From assembly GCA_017165825.1 (NCBI GenBank), contig CM029367.1, positions 7,175,723 to 7,239,722 on the forward strand: 64,000 nucleotides of DNA, read 5' to 3'. This document shows, piece after piece, positions 35,007 through 39,715 of the stretch. The position numbers and the translations under genes are program-made. The number at the start of each line of letters is the position of its first letter. Positions within the stretch are counted from its first letter, which is position 1. The notes under the pieces were generated by a model. That model was given only the letters and a program-made list of their open reading frames with translations, searched no databases and had not been told where the DNA came from. The stretch is from Hepsetus odoe (Eukaryota; Chordata; Actinopteri; Characiformes; Hepsetidae).

Positions 35007-35179
35007 TAATTCCATTAATTAGTGAATTATCTGTTACATAGGCCAAGATAATTGAAAAAATGCTGTGTGGCAAACCTGAGGAGCGACCTGATGCCACTGA
35101 GCTGCTCAAACACTTAGACCAGTATTCAACTGCCTTACAGCTGGACCGCAATATAAACACAGGAAACCAAACATACTGA
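3302..35179 (+). CDS. eif2ak2: Interferon-induced dsRNA-activated protein kinase PKR (3' part of gene, 14 exons)
   Basis: Cytosolic kinase that dimerises on double-stranded RNA and phosphorylates eIF2alpha to stop translation in infected cells. Exons: 3302-3451, 5018-5150, 5241-5296, 5379-5487, 24525-24565, 24672-24714, 24915-24991, 26391-26510, 26631-26756, 27770-27974, 28081-28224, 30289-30390, 30493-30555, 35042-35179. All introns are GT-AG and phases agree throughout, giving about 501 visible residues plus stop. One dsRNA-binding domain (NFIGMLNSYY to KLALHAL) is followed by a Ser/Thr/Asn-rich linker and a full kinase: GKGGFGHVF loop, AVKIV lysine, REVNAL helix C, HRDLK, GDFGLV, and activation loop ERTKCTGTRSYMSPEQ, whose two Thr match human T446/T451. 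A dsRNA-binding domain instead of Z-alpha domains argues for PKR rather than fish PKZ. The first exons lie beyond the left edge, and most PKRs carry a second dsRNA-binding domain. Large introns are due to transposons. Confidence 0.93.
4013..4215 (+). mobile_element. diverged tRNA-derived SINE (type I)
   Basis: Decayed copy of the family best seen at 19937-20190. The weak head is followed by gagcaaggtactgtccc, a ctgctcccagggc-like body, tgggttaaatgcagag, and a GTTCACTGTGTGCTGT tail. Confidence 0.65.
4738..4885 (+). mobile_element. fragment of LTR (same family as the solo LTRs at 9817 and 34235)
   Basis: TGTCACCATAGGTGGTGCTC, then a text close to that LTR family's ctgactgagcacacctgag and ggcacaggtgtgcatcattgggg, are recognisable. 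It is truncated before the LTR poly(A) signal. Confidence 0.45.
5018..5150 (+). CDS. eif2ak2: PKR exon: C-terminal half of dsRNA-binding domain
   Basis: Acceptor tcttgcag, donor GAG|gtattt. Encodes FYKVVINGKEYPEG and helix 2 (GKSAKEAKQNAAKLAL). This includes the dsRNA-contacting Lys cluster, with Ala in place of the first Lys of the usual KK pair. Confidence 0.9.
5241..5296 (+). CDS. eif2ak2: PKR linker exon (Ser-rich)
   Basis: Acceptor tctttaacag, donor gtaagt. Encodes TSFLSSVSEKESQSNTSM. Starts in phase 0 after the dsRNA-binding-domain exon and splices in phase 2 to the next exon. Confidence 0.8.
5379..5487 (+). CDS. eif2ak2: PKR linker exon
   Basis: Acceptor ttgacctag, donor gtaagt. Ser/Thr/Asp-rich linker (for example DMGSSLNIEVTSTSD). 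It is the last exon before the 19 kb transposon-filled intron. Confidence 0.8.
5488..5909. other. start of the large PKR intron, no gene
   Basis: AT-rich intron sequence. Nothing is recognised before the DNA-transposon remnant that follows. Confidence 0.5.
5910..6180. mobile_element. DNA-transposon end remnant
   Basis: The text gggcaaaagtatttgaacc, followed by a Thr/Ala-poor frame and tccacagcatttctgc, resembles the terminal half of a widespread fish Tc1-like element. No transposase remains. Confidence 0.4.
6240..6718 (-). mobile_element. solo LTR of the ERV2 family, split by a SINE
   Basis: Starts TGTTGTGGAAAAATTTACCC and ends TTTTGCCTCCACA, like the ERV2 LTRs at 39039 and 47547. It is flanked by perfect 5 bp TSDs ATGCA (6235-6239 and 6719-6723). 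The middle is partly deleted, and a SINE occupies 6386-6646. Orientation is taken from the ERV2 provirus. It sits inside the leader of the RTE copy. Confidence 0.9.
6386..6646 (+). mobile_element. tRNA-derived SINE (type I) inside the solo LTR
   Basis: Head ggggcagcggtggcctagtg with box B ggttcgaacccc, then gagcaaggtgcc, ccgggcgctttcaatagctg, and tail ending GTTGTCACTTTCACTTTC. Confidence 0.9.
7944..9587 (-). CDS. LINE-A reverse transcriptase part (547 codons open)
   Basis: Reverse transcriptase that would copy LINE RNA at nicked target DNA. Motifs in order: SNYRPISNVPFLSKILEKLV, FQSGFRLGHSTETAL, LVLLDLSAAFDTVDHSIL (catalytic Asp), YGVPQGSVLGPVLF, YHSYADDTQLYLSF (catalytic YADD), then thumb and C-terminal segment SRLDYCNALLSG, ILSSLHWLLVRYR and FSYRAPRLWNSLPASVR. 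All catalytic residues are present. The open frame begins inside the protein because the solo LTR at 9817 cuts the linker. The start given is not a true initiation codon of the element. Confidence 0.92.
   Translation of the reverse strand: MCPISPQINPLAEQCSQYFSDFNLVDNSELFSVITKAKSTTCRLDPIPTKLLKESLGILSTPILDIMNASLTSGVVPNQFKTAVVRPQLKKPNLDPRSPSNYRPISNVPFLSKILEKLVARQLQSYLDTHNLLDKFQSGFRLGHSTETALTRVVNDIMVSSDAGNITVLVLLDLSAAFDTVDHSILVNRLHSTVGISGTALKWFNSYLTNRYYFIQMDDYGTPSPMSLVNYGVPQGSVLGPVLFSFYMLPLSTIIRKHNVSYHSYADDTQLYLSFKSCDKASTGTLISCLSDIRDRMNNNFLSLNPEKTELLLFCSSDVDRANFISHIRDAGLKFSVSTLARNLGVIFDSNLSFNPHVNAVAKTCFLHLRNIAKLRRFLSMEDTAKVVHAFVYSRLDYCNALLSGSSQGTLSTLQRIQNTAARIVSRSRKYDHITPILSSLHWLLVRYRADFKVLLLTYKALNGLAPIYLTELLNTYTPNRPLRSQNKDLLIVPRINKCIGARAFSYRAPRLWNSLPASVRDADSVSVFKSRLKTYFFSLAYPPQSP
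9817..10297 (+). mobile_element. solo LTR, sense orientation, with triplicated U3 repeat
   Basis: TGTCACAC...TGTTACA with perfect TSDs GAGAG (9812-9816 and 10298-10302). It contains a TATA-like CTATTTAAGCCCC near 10010 and AATAAAAG near 10233 in the order promoter to poly(A) signal, so it is oriented with PKR. It interrupts LINE-A. Compared with the 360 bp relative at 34235-34594, its 5' part holds extra copies of a 40-50 bp unit. Confidence 0.92.
9842..9953 (+). promoter_or_regulatory. three CTCF-like motifs in LTR U3
   Basis: CACTAGAGGGCGCT at 9842-9855, CGCTAGAGGGCGCT at 9884-9897 and again at 9940-9953. The core AGAGGGCGC fits the vertebrate CTCF consensus (AG, A/G, G/T, GGC, A/G). The first copy fits best. 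Function is inferred from motif only. Confidence 0.45.
10303..10600 (-). pseudogene. LINE-A linker segment between endonuclease and RT
   Basis: Short exposed piece of LINE-A lying between the solo LTR and ERV1. It encodes NRAKCVQFMEAVTETEF, FPWFNDHTRAAKRECRKLER and RRWKTTGLQ, the linker typical of L2/CR1 polyproteins. It joins the endonuclease part at ERV1's TSD and the RT part at the solo LTR's TSD. Confidence 0.85.
10601..10952 (-). repeat. ERV1 3' LTR
   Basis: TGTCAGAAAA to TCCTAACA as written on the plus strand. Base-by-base reading shows no difference from the copy at 16900-17251. Confidence 0.95.
10953..10966 (-). promoter_or_regulatory. ERV1 polypurine tract
   Basis: Minus strand reads AACAGGAGGGAAA directly before the 3' LTR, the usual plus-strand primer for retroviral reverse transcription. 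Confidence 0.85.
10967..12420 (-). pseudogene. ERV1 env remnant
   Basis: Old endogenous copy of an envelope gene, broken by stops. The transmembrane-subunit part is visible at 11231-11485. It has a heptad-like LQNRMVLYLLTAEKGGVC segment and a Cys-x6-Cys-Cys motif (CVMLNDTCC), as in gammaretrovirus-type envelopes. The surface subunit (about 11550-12240) lacks a continuous frame. A hydrophobic anchor near 11150-11230 is only partly readable. Confidence 0.75.
12440..13448 (-). pseudogene. ERV1 integrase remnant
   Basis: The frame 12909-13448 carries the zinc-binding His/Cys region (HGRCHVSTGGM, then CPVCLKH) and the catalytic core with MDFIELS, LVLVDAFSKWVELFP and the second Asp in SDNGSHFV. 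A frameshift follows at about 12840-12910, and the frame 12563-12784 holds the C-terminal LTPFEVLYGRPYRLP segment. It is inactive as found because the frame is broken. Confidence 0.88.
13680..14000 (-). pseudogene. ERV1 reverse transcriptase remnant with large deletion
   Basis: Only the second half of the palm remains: RLPQRYCESPTIFSAAI and ILVYIDDILLASKA with the YIDD active-site motif. The N-terminal RT domains, including the first catalytic Asp, are absent. The text jumps from a post-protease segment with HITLRF (13969-13980) straight to this palm piece. RNase H between here and 13448 is reduced to a short segment. Confidence 0.85.
14118..14393 (-). pseudogene. ERV1 protease
   Basis: Aspartic protease: MCDSGACRTVM (DSG active site), NNLLGRDVMVKL (the GRD segment). 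The frame ends shortly after. The following 120 bp, in another frame, lead into the post-protease region. Confidence 0.8.
14546..14872 (-). pseudogene. ERV1 nucleocapsid
   Basis: Arg/Gly-rich stretch (RGRFRGGFRGRGGRGRG) followed by one CCHC zinc knuckle CYNCGEMGHWAKNC. This is the RNA-binding end of Gag. Confidence 0.9.
14873..16080 (-). pseudogene. ERV1 capsid and matrix remnants
   Basis: The frame 15176-15586 includes TMLVYRTWTHEDVKKAAESV and VTNLINSYHLNGPEIQQVFM, homologous to the ERV2 capsid. The matrix part near 15890-16060 is recognisable only by similarity to ERV2 46689-46997. A low-complexity AT run (15740-15850) interrupts the gene. Confidence 0.75.
16081..16877 (-). other. ERV1 5' leader
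   Basis: Non-coding region between primer-binding site and gag, expected to hold splice donor and packaging sequences. Neither could be assigned with confidence. Confidence 0.5.
16878..16894 (-). promoter_or_regulatory. ERV1 primer-binding site, tRNA-Tyr
   Basis: Plus strand TCCGGCTCGAAGGACCA equals the 3' end of eukaryotic tRNA-Tyr(GTA) (acceptor strand TCGAAGGA plus CCA). Five bases separate it from the LTR. Confidence 0.85.
16900..17251 (-). repeat. ERV1 5' LTR
   Basis: 352 bp, same text as 10601-10952. Begins at TGTCAG after agtta and ends CCTAACA before the TSD CATAT. Confidence 0.95.
17252..18964 (-). CDS. LINE-A SGNH esterase plus AP endonuclease segment
   Basis: In its reading direction it has a short coiled coil (RIRVLEGHISTLSQR), then an SGNH-hydrolase domain with VLIIGDSIVRNV (Ser), VVHAGTNDI (Gly and Asn) and RDDLHPNWRG (Asp-x-x-His). 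An apurinic-type endonuclease follows with SLLNVRSLGNK, LLTETWL, VYRPPG, VMLGDFNIHVD, GHTLDLIIS and SDHSLITFEL. The esterase domain is known from CR1/L2 LINE ORF1 proteins. Here it shares one frame with the endonuclease. The frame ends where ERV1 inserted. The upstream limit is a frame break, not a start codon. Confidence 0.9.
18927..19169 (-). CDS. LINE-A N-terminal Cys-rich head
   Basis: Short frame with LCLSCGMYSVDCPSNYV and TCRKCV: a C-x2-C, C, C-x2-C pattern as in the small zinc-finger at the N-terminus of some CR1/L2 proteins. A frameshift near 18960 separates it from the esterase frame. Confidence 0.65.
   Translation of the reverse strand: MGKRPGLNKQQTLRPRTQRFLDKKTSTFNVSVTMTSSFVLCLSCGMYSVDCPSNYVDSYTCRKCVTNAVGGQDSCSGGAH
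19196..22143 (+). pseudogene. L2-B endonuclease and reverse transcriptase, broken
   Basis: Endonuclease remnants at about 19360-19930 (GDFNLPGDK, ADNTLDLIFTRS) and 20200-20590 (SDHHLLFFRF). RT at 21048-22143 in at least four frames (NNYRLVSLLPFLSKILQ, LILLDLSAAFDTVNH, IPQGSVLSPLLF, FADDTQL, LNLSRSCQHILF, LDYCNSLLAGLP, DLHWLPVAACVRFK). An in-frame stop and indels follow about every 150-300 bp. Confidence 0.85.
19937..20190 (+). mobile_element. tRNA-derived SINE (type I) inside L2-B
   Basis: Complete copy: gggcagtggtggcctagtgg head, ggttcgattccct box B, ccgggcgctttcaatagc body, and tail GACAAGGGTTGTCACTTTCA. It interrupts the L2-B endonuclease. Confidence 0.92.
22530..22580 (+). repeat. L2-B 3' tail shared with SINEs
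   Basis: GGATAAGAGCATCTGCTAAA then a tgccgtaaatgtaatgtaaat tail. The same tail, reverse-complemented, ends the SINE at 1846-2055. Confidence 0.85.
22590..23885 (+). pseudogene. RTE copy 1, endonuclease C-part and polyprotein end
   Basis: Frames 22579-22845 and 22891-23472 give RTE endonuclease pieces (NVVSAYAPQDG, SQVDYIHCRR) and the Lys-rich linker WWNQEVQEWKKKKREAKKTW. After a stop at 23470 the text jumps to the protein C-terminus ARVKGKVYRTVVRPAMLHGL and ELKMLRFLLGVTRMDRIRN, so the RT core is deleted. The end is near RRGRPKRRFMDVVREDMQVV. Confidence 0.85.
23896..24113 (-). mobile_element. tRNA-derived SINE (type I), antisense, diverged
   Basis: Reverse complement of the family: gtgacaact tail, cacagtgaaccacaatgaaa, tgcagcagggggc, cagggcaacctactg, and a decayed head at 24080-24113. 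Confidence 0.8.
24525..24565 (+). CDS. eif2ak2: PKR linker exon (41 bp)
   Basis: Acceptor tatgaatag, donor gtaagg. Encodes APNPSPWAVKPKR and ends in phase 2. Its phase fits the flanking exons exactly, which supports splicing across the 19 kb intron. Confidence 0.78.
24672..24714 (+). CDS. eif2ak2: PKR linker exon (43 bp)
   Basis: Acceptor tcctcttttag, donor gtatag. Encodes LAANFQMSLNRNKE, a short basic segment. Phase matches its neighbours. Confidence 0.78.
24915..24991 (+). CDS. eif2ak2: PKR exon preceding the kinase domain
   Basis: Acceptor tcttctacag, donor gtaaac. Encodes LPKEASSLNANNLTVSLTKA and onward. Phase 2 end joins the kinase exon at 26391. Confidence 0.8.
25125..26255 (-). mobile_element. 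Tc1-like DNA transposon, decayed
   Basis: Lies between exons 24915-24991 and 26391-26510. Minus-strand frames include the transposase C-terminal segment (RPPQSPELIPIENWNVLEKN, the Asp-Glu catalytic-end context). The ends share an inverted CAAAAAAGTCAC text (left near 25130-25150, right near 26230-26245). Many stops. Confidence 0.75.
26391..26510 (+). CDS. eif2ak2: PKR kinase exon: glycine loop and catalytic lysine
   Basis: Encodes FDSISPIGKGGFGHVFKARR (the ATP-binding glycine loop) and FYAVKIVK with the VAIK-type lysine. Acceptor ttgtttacag, donor gtaagt. Confidence 0.95.
26631..26756 (+). CDS. eif2ak2: PKR kinase exon: helix C and start of kinase insert
   Basis: Encodes SRREVNALADLAHNNIVRYH (helix C Glu) and the Ser-rich start of the insert between strands beta4 and beta5 that is characteristic of eIF2alpha kinases. 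Acceptor atccctcag, donor gtaatt. Confidence 0.93.
26815..26935 (+). mobile_element. SINE-tail repeat (GGATGGA tail family)
   Basis: ccctgcgatgggctggcgac, ctgtccagggtgcgtcccc, gggacaagcggcagaaaatgg and a ggatgga end. This is the 3' module of the composite SINE at 27188-27440, here without the tRNA head. Confidence 0.8.
27188..27440 (+). mobile_element. composite SINE (type II): tRNA head plus GGATGGA tail
   Basis: The head (ggggcagcggtggcctagtg, box B ggggttcggacccc, ttgagcaaggtgccgtcccc) is the same as in type I SINEs. After the gtccccgtc text it switches to the cctgcgatgggctggcgacc module and ends ggatggatgga. Confidence 0.85.
27770..27974 (+). CDS. eif2ak2: PKR kinase exon: insert end, hinge and HRDLK
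   Basis: Encodes the end of the kinase insert, hinge YIQMELCEG, helices D/E, and catalytic loop LIHRDLK. The donor gtgtgt follows the Lys codon. Confidence 0.95.
28081..28224 (+). CDS. eif2ak2: PKR kinase exon: DFG and activation loop
   Basis: Encodes PANIMFGNDKSVKVGDFGLV and the activation loop, with two Thr at the human T446/T451 positions, ending YMSPEQ. Exactly 48 codons. Confidence 0.95.
28543..28791 (-). mobile_element. tRNA-derived SINE (type I), antisense
   Basis: Starts at gaaagtgaaaaactgaaagtg and ends at the reversed head taggccaccgctgcccc. Opposite in orientation to the SINE at 27188. The two flank the PKR exons 27770-27974 and 28081-28224. Confidence 0.85.
29487..29608 (-). mobile_element. 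SINE-tail repeat, antisense
   Basis: Reverse complement of the GGATGGA-tail module: cagtcattttctgctgcttg, aaacggggtcgcggggg, gacaggtcgccagcccatcg. Confidence 0.8.
29640..29880 (-). mobile_element. Tc1/mariner N-terminal fragment
   Basis: The minus frame 29679-29870 resembles the paired helix-turn-helix of a Tc1 transposase (RKTTANDRFGIVRVVKKN, HISQPTVPRRLWEQKY). The catalytic part is absent. Confidence 0.6.
30289..30390 (+). CDS. eif2ak2: PKR kinase exon: helix F
   Basis: Encodes YDSKVDIFALGLIYFELL, the helix F segment of eIF2alpha kinases. Acceptor ttctttag, donor gttagt. Confidence 0.93.
30493..30555 (+). CDS. eif2ak2: PKR kinase exon: helix G region
   Basis: Encodes IWENIKRKQLPKGFGATFAF between helices F and H. 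Acceptor attattag, donor gtaagt. Confidence 0.9.
30556..31908. other. PKR intron, no gene recognised
   Basis: AT-rich. The frame 31244-31666 has no domain or splice support. No repeat family was named with confidence. Confidence 0.4.
31909..32645 (+). mobile_element. LINE 3' fragment (Rex1/CR1-like)
   Basis: Begins with a short coding end (LLHPQCKKERYRRSFLPAAI), followed by an AT-rich 3' UTR and the terminus gtaacgcctaaatttccat, cgtgggataataaa, as at LINE 3' ends of the Rex type. An antisense SINE-tail repeat is inserted at 32115-32237. Confidence 0.65.
32115..32237 (-). mobile_element. SINE-tail repeat, antisense
   Basis: catccatccattatctgcca, then tcccaaatggggtcgcggggg and ggacaggtcgccagccc: the GGATGGA-tail module again. 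Confidence 0.85.
32780..32940 (+). mobile_element. composite SINE (type II), head truncated
   Basis: gataggttgccctgaggtac and ttgagcaaggtgcagtcccc (head end), then cttcgatgggctggcgacca and cttgggacagcggc (tail module). Confidence 0.75.
32945..33139 (-). mobile_element. tRNA-derived SINE with L2-type tail
   Basis: Second copy of the family at 1846-2055: shared cagggacagtccccctggag, ttaagggtcttgctcaggga, and reversed head ccactagaccaccaccaccc. Confidence 0.82.
33145..34060 (-). mobile_element. old DNA-transposon remnant (Tc1/mariner-like)
   Basis: Text such as cttggccattcaagtatttt, agactcctgtgctgcctt and catgtttgtgatcattatat matches the antisense of Tc1-type transposase regions. No open frame of use. 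Confidence 0.45.
34119..34170. repeat. (TA)n microsatellite
   Basis: About 26 TA units directly beside the left end of the MITE that follows. The MITE has a TA target. Confidence 0.95.
34235..34594 (+). mobile_element. solo LTR in last PKR intron, sense orientation
   Basis: 360 bp, TGTCACAT...CGTTACA, TSD TTCAG (34230-34234 and 34595-34599). TATA-like CTATTTAA at 34333-34340 and poly(A) signal AATAAA at 34529-34534, both in the PKR reading direction. Same family as the LTR at 9817-10297, with a single U3 unit. Confidence 0.93.
34529..34534 (+). terminator. LTR poly(A) signal inside last PKR intron
   Basis: AATAAA within the sense solo LTR, followed about 20-60 bases later by the normal R/U5 end of the LTR. 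Use by PKR transcripts is inferred, not shown. Confidence 0.5.
34959..35004. repeat. (TG)n microsatellite
   Basis: About 22 TG units, ending 37 bases upstream of the last PKR exon. Confidence 0.95.
35042..35179 (+). CDS. eif2ak2: PKR last exon: helices H-I and C-terminus
   Basis: Acceptor ttacatag. Encodes IIEKMLCGKPEERPDATELL (the ERP motif of kinase subdomain XI) and a short tail, with stop TGA at 35177-35179. It is separated from the previous exon by a 4.5 kb intron filled with LINE, SINE, MITE and LTR sequence. Confidence 0.93.
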   Translation, partial: AKIIEKMLCGKPEERPDATELLKHLDQYSTALQLDRNINTGNQTY

Positions 35180-35773
35180 TGCTATGAATAATCATGTCAA
35201 AACCACAATACTGTATATGCTGCAGTTCAGTCATATGGTATGATTATGCGTGATGAAGGGAAGGACCTTAATGGGGGATTCCAGGCCTAAAATTAGCACT
35301 TTAGCAGTTTCTTATCTTTATCTTTTCTTCTTTTTTGCTTTCTTTTTTTTCCATTTCATTTTTCTTCTTCTGGTTGCACTCATTAGGCGCCACAGTGGAT
35401 CAAAAAAGCTTGGTCATCAGACGATCATGATTTAGCGCTTGTTAAAGATCATTCATCTTCCTATTTTCTGCATCTTCTGCATCAAATGCTAATTTTGTAC
35501 ATATTTTTGTGTCTATTAATGTTATATGACATACATGAGCTTATGAACATCCTTTGAGTAGTAATGAAAATGATTTTAAAAAGTTTAAATACTTGGGTTT
35601 GTAATGGTGTCCTATTAAGGTAATCTAGTTATTCGCTACATAGTTCTTTATCTAGCATATTTAATGCACTTTTGATGATTCAAAACTAAAAGATTTTAAT
35701 CTTTCCATCAAAAATGGTAGCAAGAGTAGTGGGCTAAAAGAAAATGTAATACTTATTTGGAATCACTCTTCAT

Positions 35774-35831
<58 letters not shown>

Positions 35832-36300
35832 ATATAAAATTATTTTTCTGGACAAAACAACTGCATACTTTTTGATGACTATAGCTAATCTTTTCAATAG
35901 CAGATGTTCTGACATTTTTCTTTAGACTTGGTTACTGCAATTCAGATTTCAGTGTTCCATCAATAAAGAAAAGCTGCACTGCTGCAAAACAGGCTCAACC
36001 AAAACACTACTACCATGCAAAATGGGAGTTATTTTTATGCTGGAATGCAATGTTTCCTTTCTCCAAACATATTTTAAGATACAGTTTTATAACTACTTTT
36101 TTTCATAGTTCCTCAGAATCTCCTTTGTTCCATGTACCATGATACACTTCTACAACCCAAGAATCATATTTTTGTTTCATTAAATTTTTGTATCACATTT
36201 TTCTATTCATTTTTTTTCCAATGGGTTCTCTGTATCTTCTTAGCACTTAAAATTTGCTATGTAAATCATATTTGTGAATCATATTTTAAATAAAAAAGTT
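35180..36300 (+). other. eif2ak2: PKR 3' UTR candidate
   Basis: Follows the stop codon. Candidate poly(A) signals are AATAAA at 35962-35967 and 36289-36294. Contains a (GT)n run at 35778-35828. The actual cleavage site cannot be decided from sequence alone. Confidence 0.5.
35778..35828. repeat. (GT)n microsatellite
   Basis: About 25 GT units in the presumed PKR 3' UTR. Confidence 0.95.
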
Positions 36301-37440
36301 AAGTTTAGAAACATCACTATAAGTAGATAAGCATAGATTTTCTTATATGTATTTTTATTTTTTTATTATTTTCATTTAAGCGAATGATTGCTTTTGGTCT
36401 TCCATGGCAGAATGTTGTGAAGGGATATAGTGTGTGATCAAGAGCAAGAGTCTTTAGAATGGGAATGCACGTTCTTCACTGTTTTGATCAGTTACGCACA
36501 TTAACACACTTTAAACAGAGGTCATCTCAGGCCAAAACAGATTGTTCAAGCTTTTCTGTGAGGTGATATGAAAATGAAAGTGAAAGTTAAATATACTAGA
36601 ACTCTGTGGTCCTTTTCACATATGTGACAGATTTGAATGCAGATTCTTGTTCCAGTCAAGCATGAGGACATACAAGTAGTTGAATGAGCACTTATTTGTT
36701 ACTTTTGGTTCAGACTGGGCACCTGTAATGAAAACAAAGGCAAGAAGGGTTTCAAAGTGTTCCATTTTTTTAATTCAGCACAAGATGGCAGTGTTGTGTA
36801 GGCAAAGATTAAATGACTTCATTGGTAATTGATTTTTATTCTTGTTATGTGCAGGTTCTTTTCTGAATATTTGAGGTTTCTAATTGACATCTTGCCCTCC
36901 CATATATCATTTAAACATTATAAAACTTTATTTTATTTTAATTTGATGTTCTCACTCAGCCTACAAGCAAAAATGTAAAATATTCAGTGACTGGCTCCAT
37001 GTGACTCAGGTGAGACATGTACTTGCCTTCACCCTCTCAGTGCAAGTTCAAGGCACTGGAATCCAAACCGGCAGGTAAACTTGGGAGAAAACTGAGTAAG
37101 TTAAACTGTATATAAAGGGTTCCTAAATGTTTGACTAATCATTTTATTTCAGGGGATCAAACTAAGTTTGCAGATAGCATATACCTGTGAATGTTTAACA
37201 AAACATATAAACCTATACTAAAAACAAACAACAACAAGACAGTCCTCCTTTCTCCCTGACTAAAACAAAGCCAGAGACAAAACCCACCCCTTCCCTCCCT
37301 ACCGTTAACCAAAAGTTATTCAGAAATTAACAGAATACAAATTATACAAAACATGATAGGCTGTTGAATGCTTTACAGACTAGATGGAATAAAATGGCAG
37401 AATTGACAATACTGAAACATGTTCAATAGAATTTTTACTT
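36301..37440. other. intergenic AT-rich sequence
   Basis: No gene, RNA gene or recognised repeat seen. Confidence 0.4.
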
Positions 37441-37735
37441 TATGATGTAATGTGATGATACTGTTGTAATGTATGTATACTGTATGTATAATGTAATGTA
37501 TCTTGCATTGTGTTGCTTAAATATAAAAGTGGTGATGTCATATGGCTCAGATAAATCTACTCTGTGCCAAGCAAATTGACATTTTTAATTTCGAGATGCA
37601 AGCCTTCAACCAGAATGTGTTATGAGTTGACTGTGTGACTAACACATTTGGTTAAGGGTTGTGTCTGTGTACATTTATGTCTACGTCTAATAAAAGAAAG
37701 TTCCAGATTTCCGGCTTCGCACTTGCATCTGGTCA
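37441..37735 (+). mobile_element. possible degenerate LTR
   Basis: TATA-like AAATATAAAAGTGG near 37520, and about 170 bases later AATAAAAG followed by gaaagttccagatttccggc and cttcgcacttgcatctgg. This is the promoter-to-poly(A) layout of an LTR, but no TSD or second copy was found. Confidence 0.3.
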
Positions 37736-38099
37736 ATTATAATTGTATAATATTATTTAAAAATTAAAAACCAAAACAAAACATTTACATAAGTATTCAC
37801 CAAGTATTGCCTTAACATTACACAGAACACACCATAAGACAAGTGCAGACAGGAAGTGCACACAAGACAACACAGGACAGGGTACATTCATCCAACAAAG
37901 ACAGAGCCAGTGTGCACATGAACTTAAAGAGCAGCAGTATAACAGTATCAGAAGCCTTTTTTAAAAGTGCGGAGTGCAAAAATATAAATTGTACCAGTAA
38001 ATATGTGTGGGCAAACAGGAGGTAGATAAATACAGGCACATGAGTGGAACCTGGTGGATGATTAGTCAATTACAATTCAAGAGTCCTGTATGCTATGGA

Positions 38100-38305
38100 A
38101 CCTTATGCTTACCTTGCGGATGCAGCAACTAGTGAAAATGTCCTGAACAGAAGGCAAAAAACCCCAATGATCTTCTCAGGTGTCCTCACTACCCATTATA
38201 GGGTTTTGCGGCCGGATACATTGCAGTTCCGGTACCAGACAGTGATGCAGCTACTCAGGATGCTTTTTATTGTTCCTCTGTAGAACAGGGTGAGGATGGA
38301 TGGAG
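38100..38305 (-). mobile_element. LINE fragment (Rex1-like RT end), antisense
   Basis: Reverse complement of the segment at 60525-60660: shared caatgatcttctcag, ttgcggcc, ccagacagtgatgcagct and aggatgct...ttgttcctctgtag. Confidence 0.7.
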
Positions 38306-39038
38306 GAAGATGGGCTCTTCAGGGTGATTAAGGATAGAAATGGAAACGTACTCACAGGTGAACAGAGGGTGTTGAGCATATGGAAGGAGTACTTTGAGGA
38401 GCTGATGAATGAAGAAAATGAGAAAGAGAGAAGATTGGATGTGAGTATAGTGAACCAGGAAGTGCAGCAAATAAGCAAGATGGCAGCGATGAAGAGGATG
38501 AAGAATGGAAAGGCAGTTTGTCCAGATGACATACCGGTGGAAGCATGGAGGTGTTTAAGGGCAGATGGCAGTTTTAACACAATTATTATTTAATTTTTAA
38601 TAATAATACAACACCAGATTATTTAACACAATCGTAGAAAGTGAGAGGATGCCTGAGGAGTGGAAACAAAGTTTGCTGGTCCCAAGAATTTTCGAGAATA
38701 AAGCTGATGCACAGACCCATAGTAATTATAGATGGATAAAGTTGCTCAGTCACAGCATGAAGTTTTGGGAAAGAGATTGAAAGCTAGGTTAAGAAAAGAG
38801 GTGAGGATTAATGAACAGCAATATTCAATTCTCAATTCAATTCAATTTATTCTTGTATAGCGCCTTTCACAACAAAGTTGCCCCAAGGCACTTTACATAG
38901 ATGGTAGACAGGTTATAGTACTAGAAGTTAAAGCCCAACAACTACGGAGGAGAGGAACCAAAAACTCCACTGTGTGGAGAAAAAAAATCTCTGAGGGTCC
39001 AAGGTCAACTGGCTACCCAACCCCCTTGGGTATACTAG

Positions 39039-39421
39039 TGTTGTGGAAAAATCTACCCAAGGAACAAGTCAGAGGCACTGTTAGTCTAACAGAGTATAAT
39101 AATCACTGCAGTGAGGATTCCCCTCGCACTCTACCGAAAATACAAGAGGAAGCCCCGAATACATAAAAACAGAGGTTCTTATACACATTTTCGGCCGCAG
39201 GCCCACCTCCCCTCGACCTTCAAGTCCCAGTAAGCCTTAAAGTTGCTTTGTCTAAGTCCCTTCTTAACTCTTTTCCCTTATCTATTTACGTCTTTTGCAT
39301 TCGCAAGAGACCTGTCCGGGACATTCTGTCCAATTTATCTCTCTGCCTTATGTCGAAAACAACAATACATTACAGAACATGATATGCTGTAAAAAAGGTT
39401 AGAACAAATTTTGCCTCCACA
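39039..39421 (-). repeat. ERV2 3' LTR
   Basis: TGTTGTGGAAAAATCTACCC to TTTTGCCTCCACA, 383 bp. Followed by the polypurine tract TTCCCCCCTTTTGATT (39422-39437, minus-strand sense AATCAAAAGGGGGGAA). Confidence 0.95.
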
Positions 39422-39715
39422 TTCCCCCCTTTTGATTATTTAATCAACCTTTAATCTAACTATAGCGAGGAAAAACATGGCAACACTAGATTTCTTTATA
39501 TTCATTAACAATCCACACTTCAGTAACTTAATCAATTATTGATTGTTTTCTTCATTCGACATTTAAACATTAATCATTATTACTCACTTTTAAGATCAAA
39601 TCAAAAACACTAAATCATGTCAAATCAACTTCTAAATCATGTCAAATCAACTTCTTGATCACACACATCAAATCAAAATCAAAAATTATGCAAGGCAAAG
39701 CAAATCATAAAAATG

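Noticed and set aside
26391..35179. Assignment of the kinase as PKZ (Z-DNA-binding fish paralogue)
   Set aside because: The visible N-terminal domain is a dsRNA-binding domain, with matching splice phases to the kinase. No Z-alpha motif was seen.
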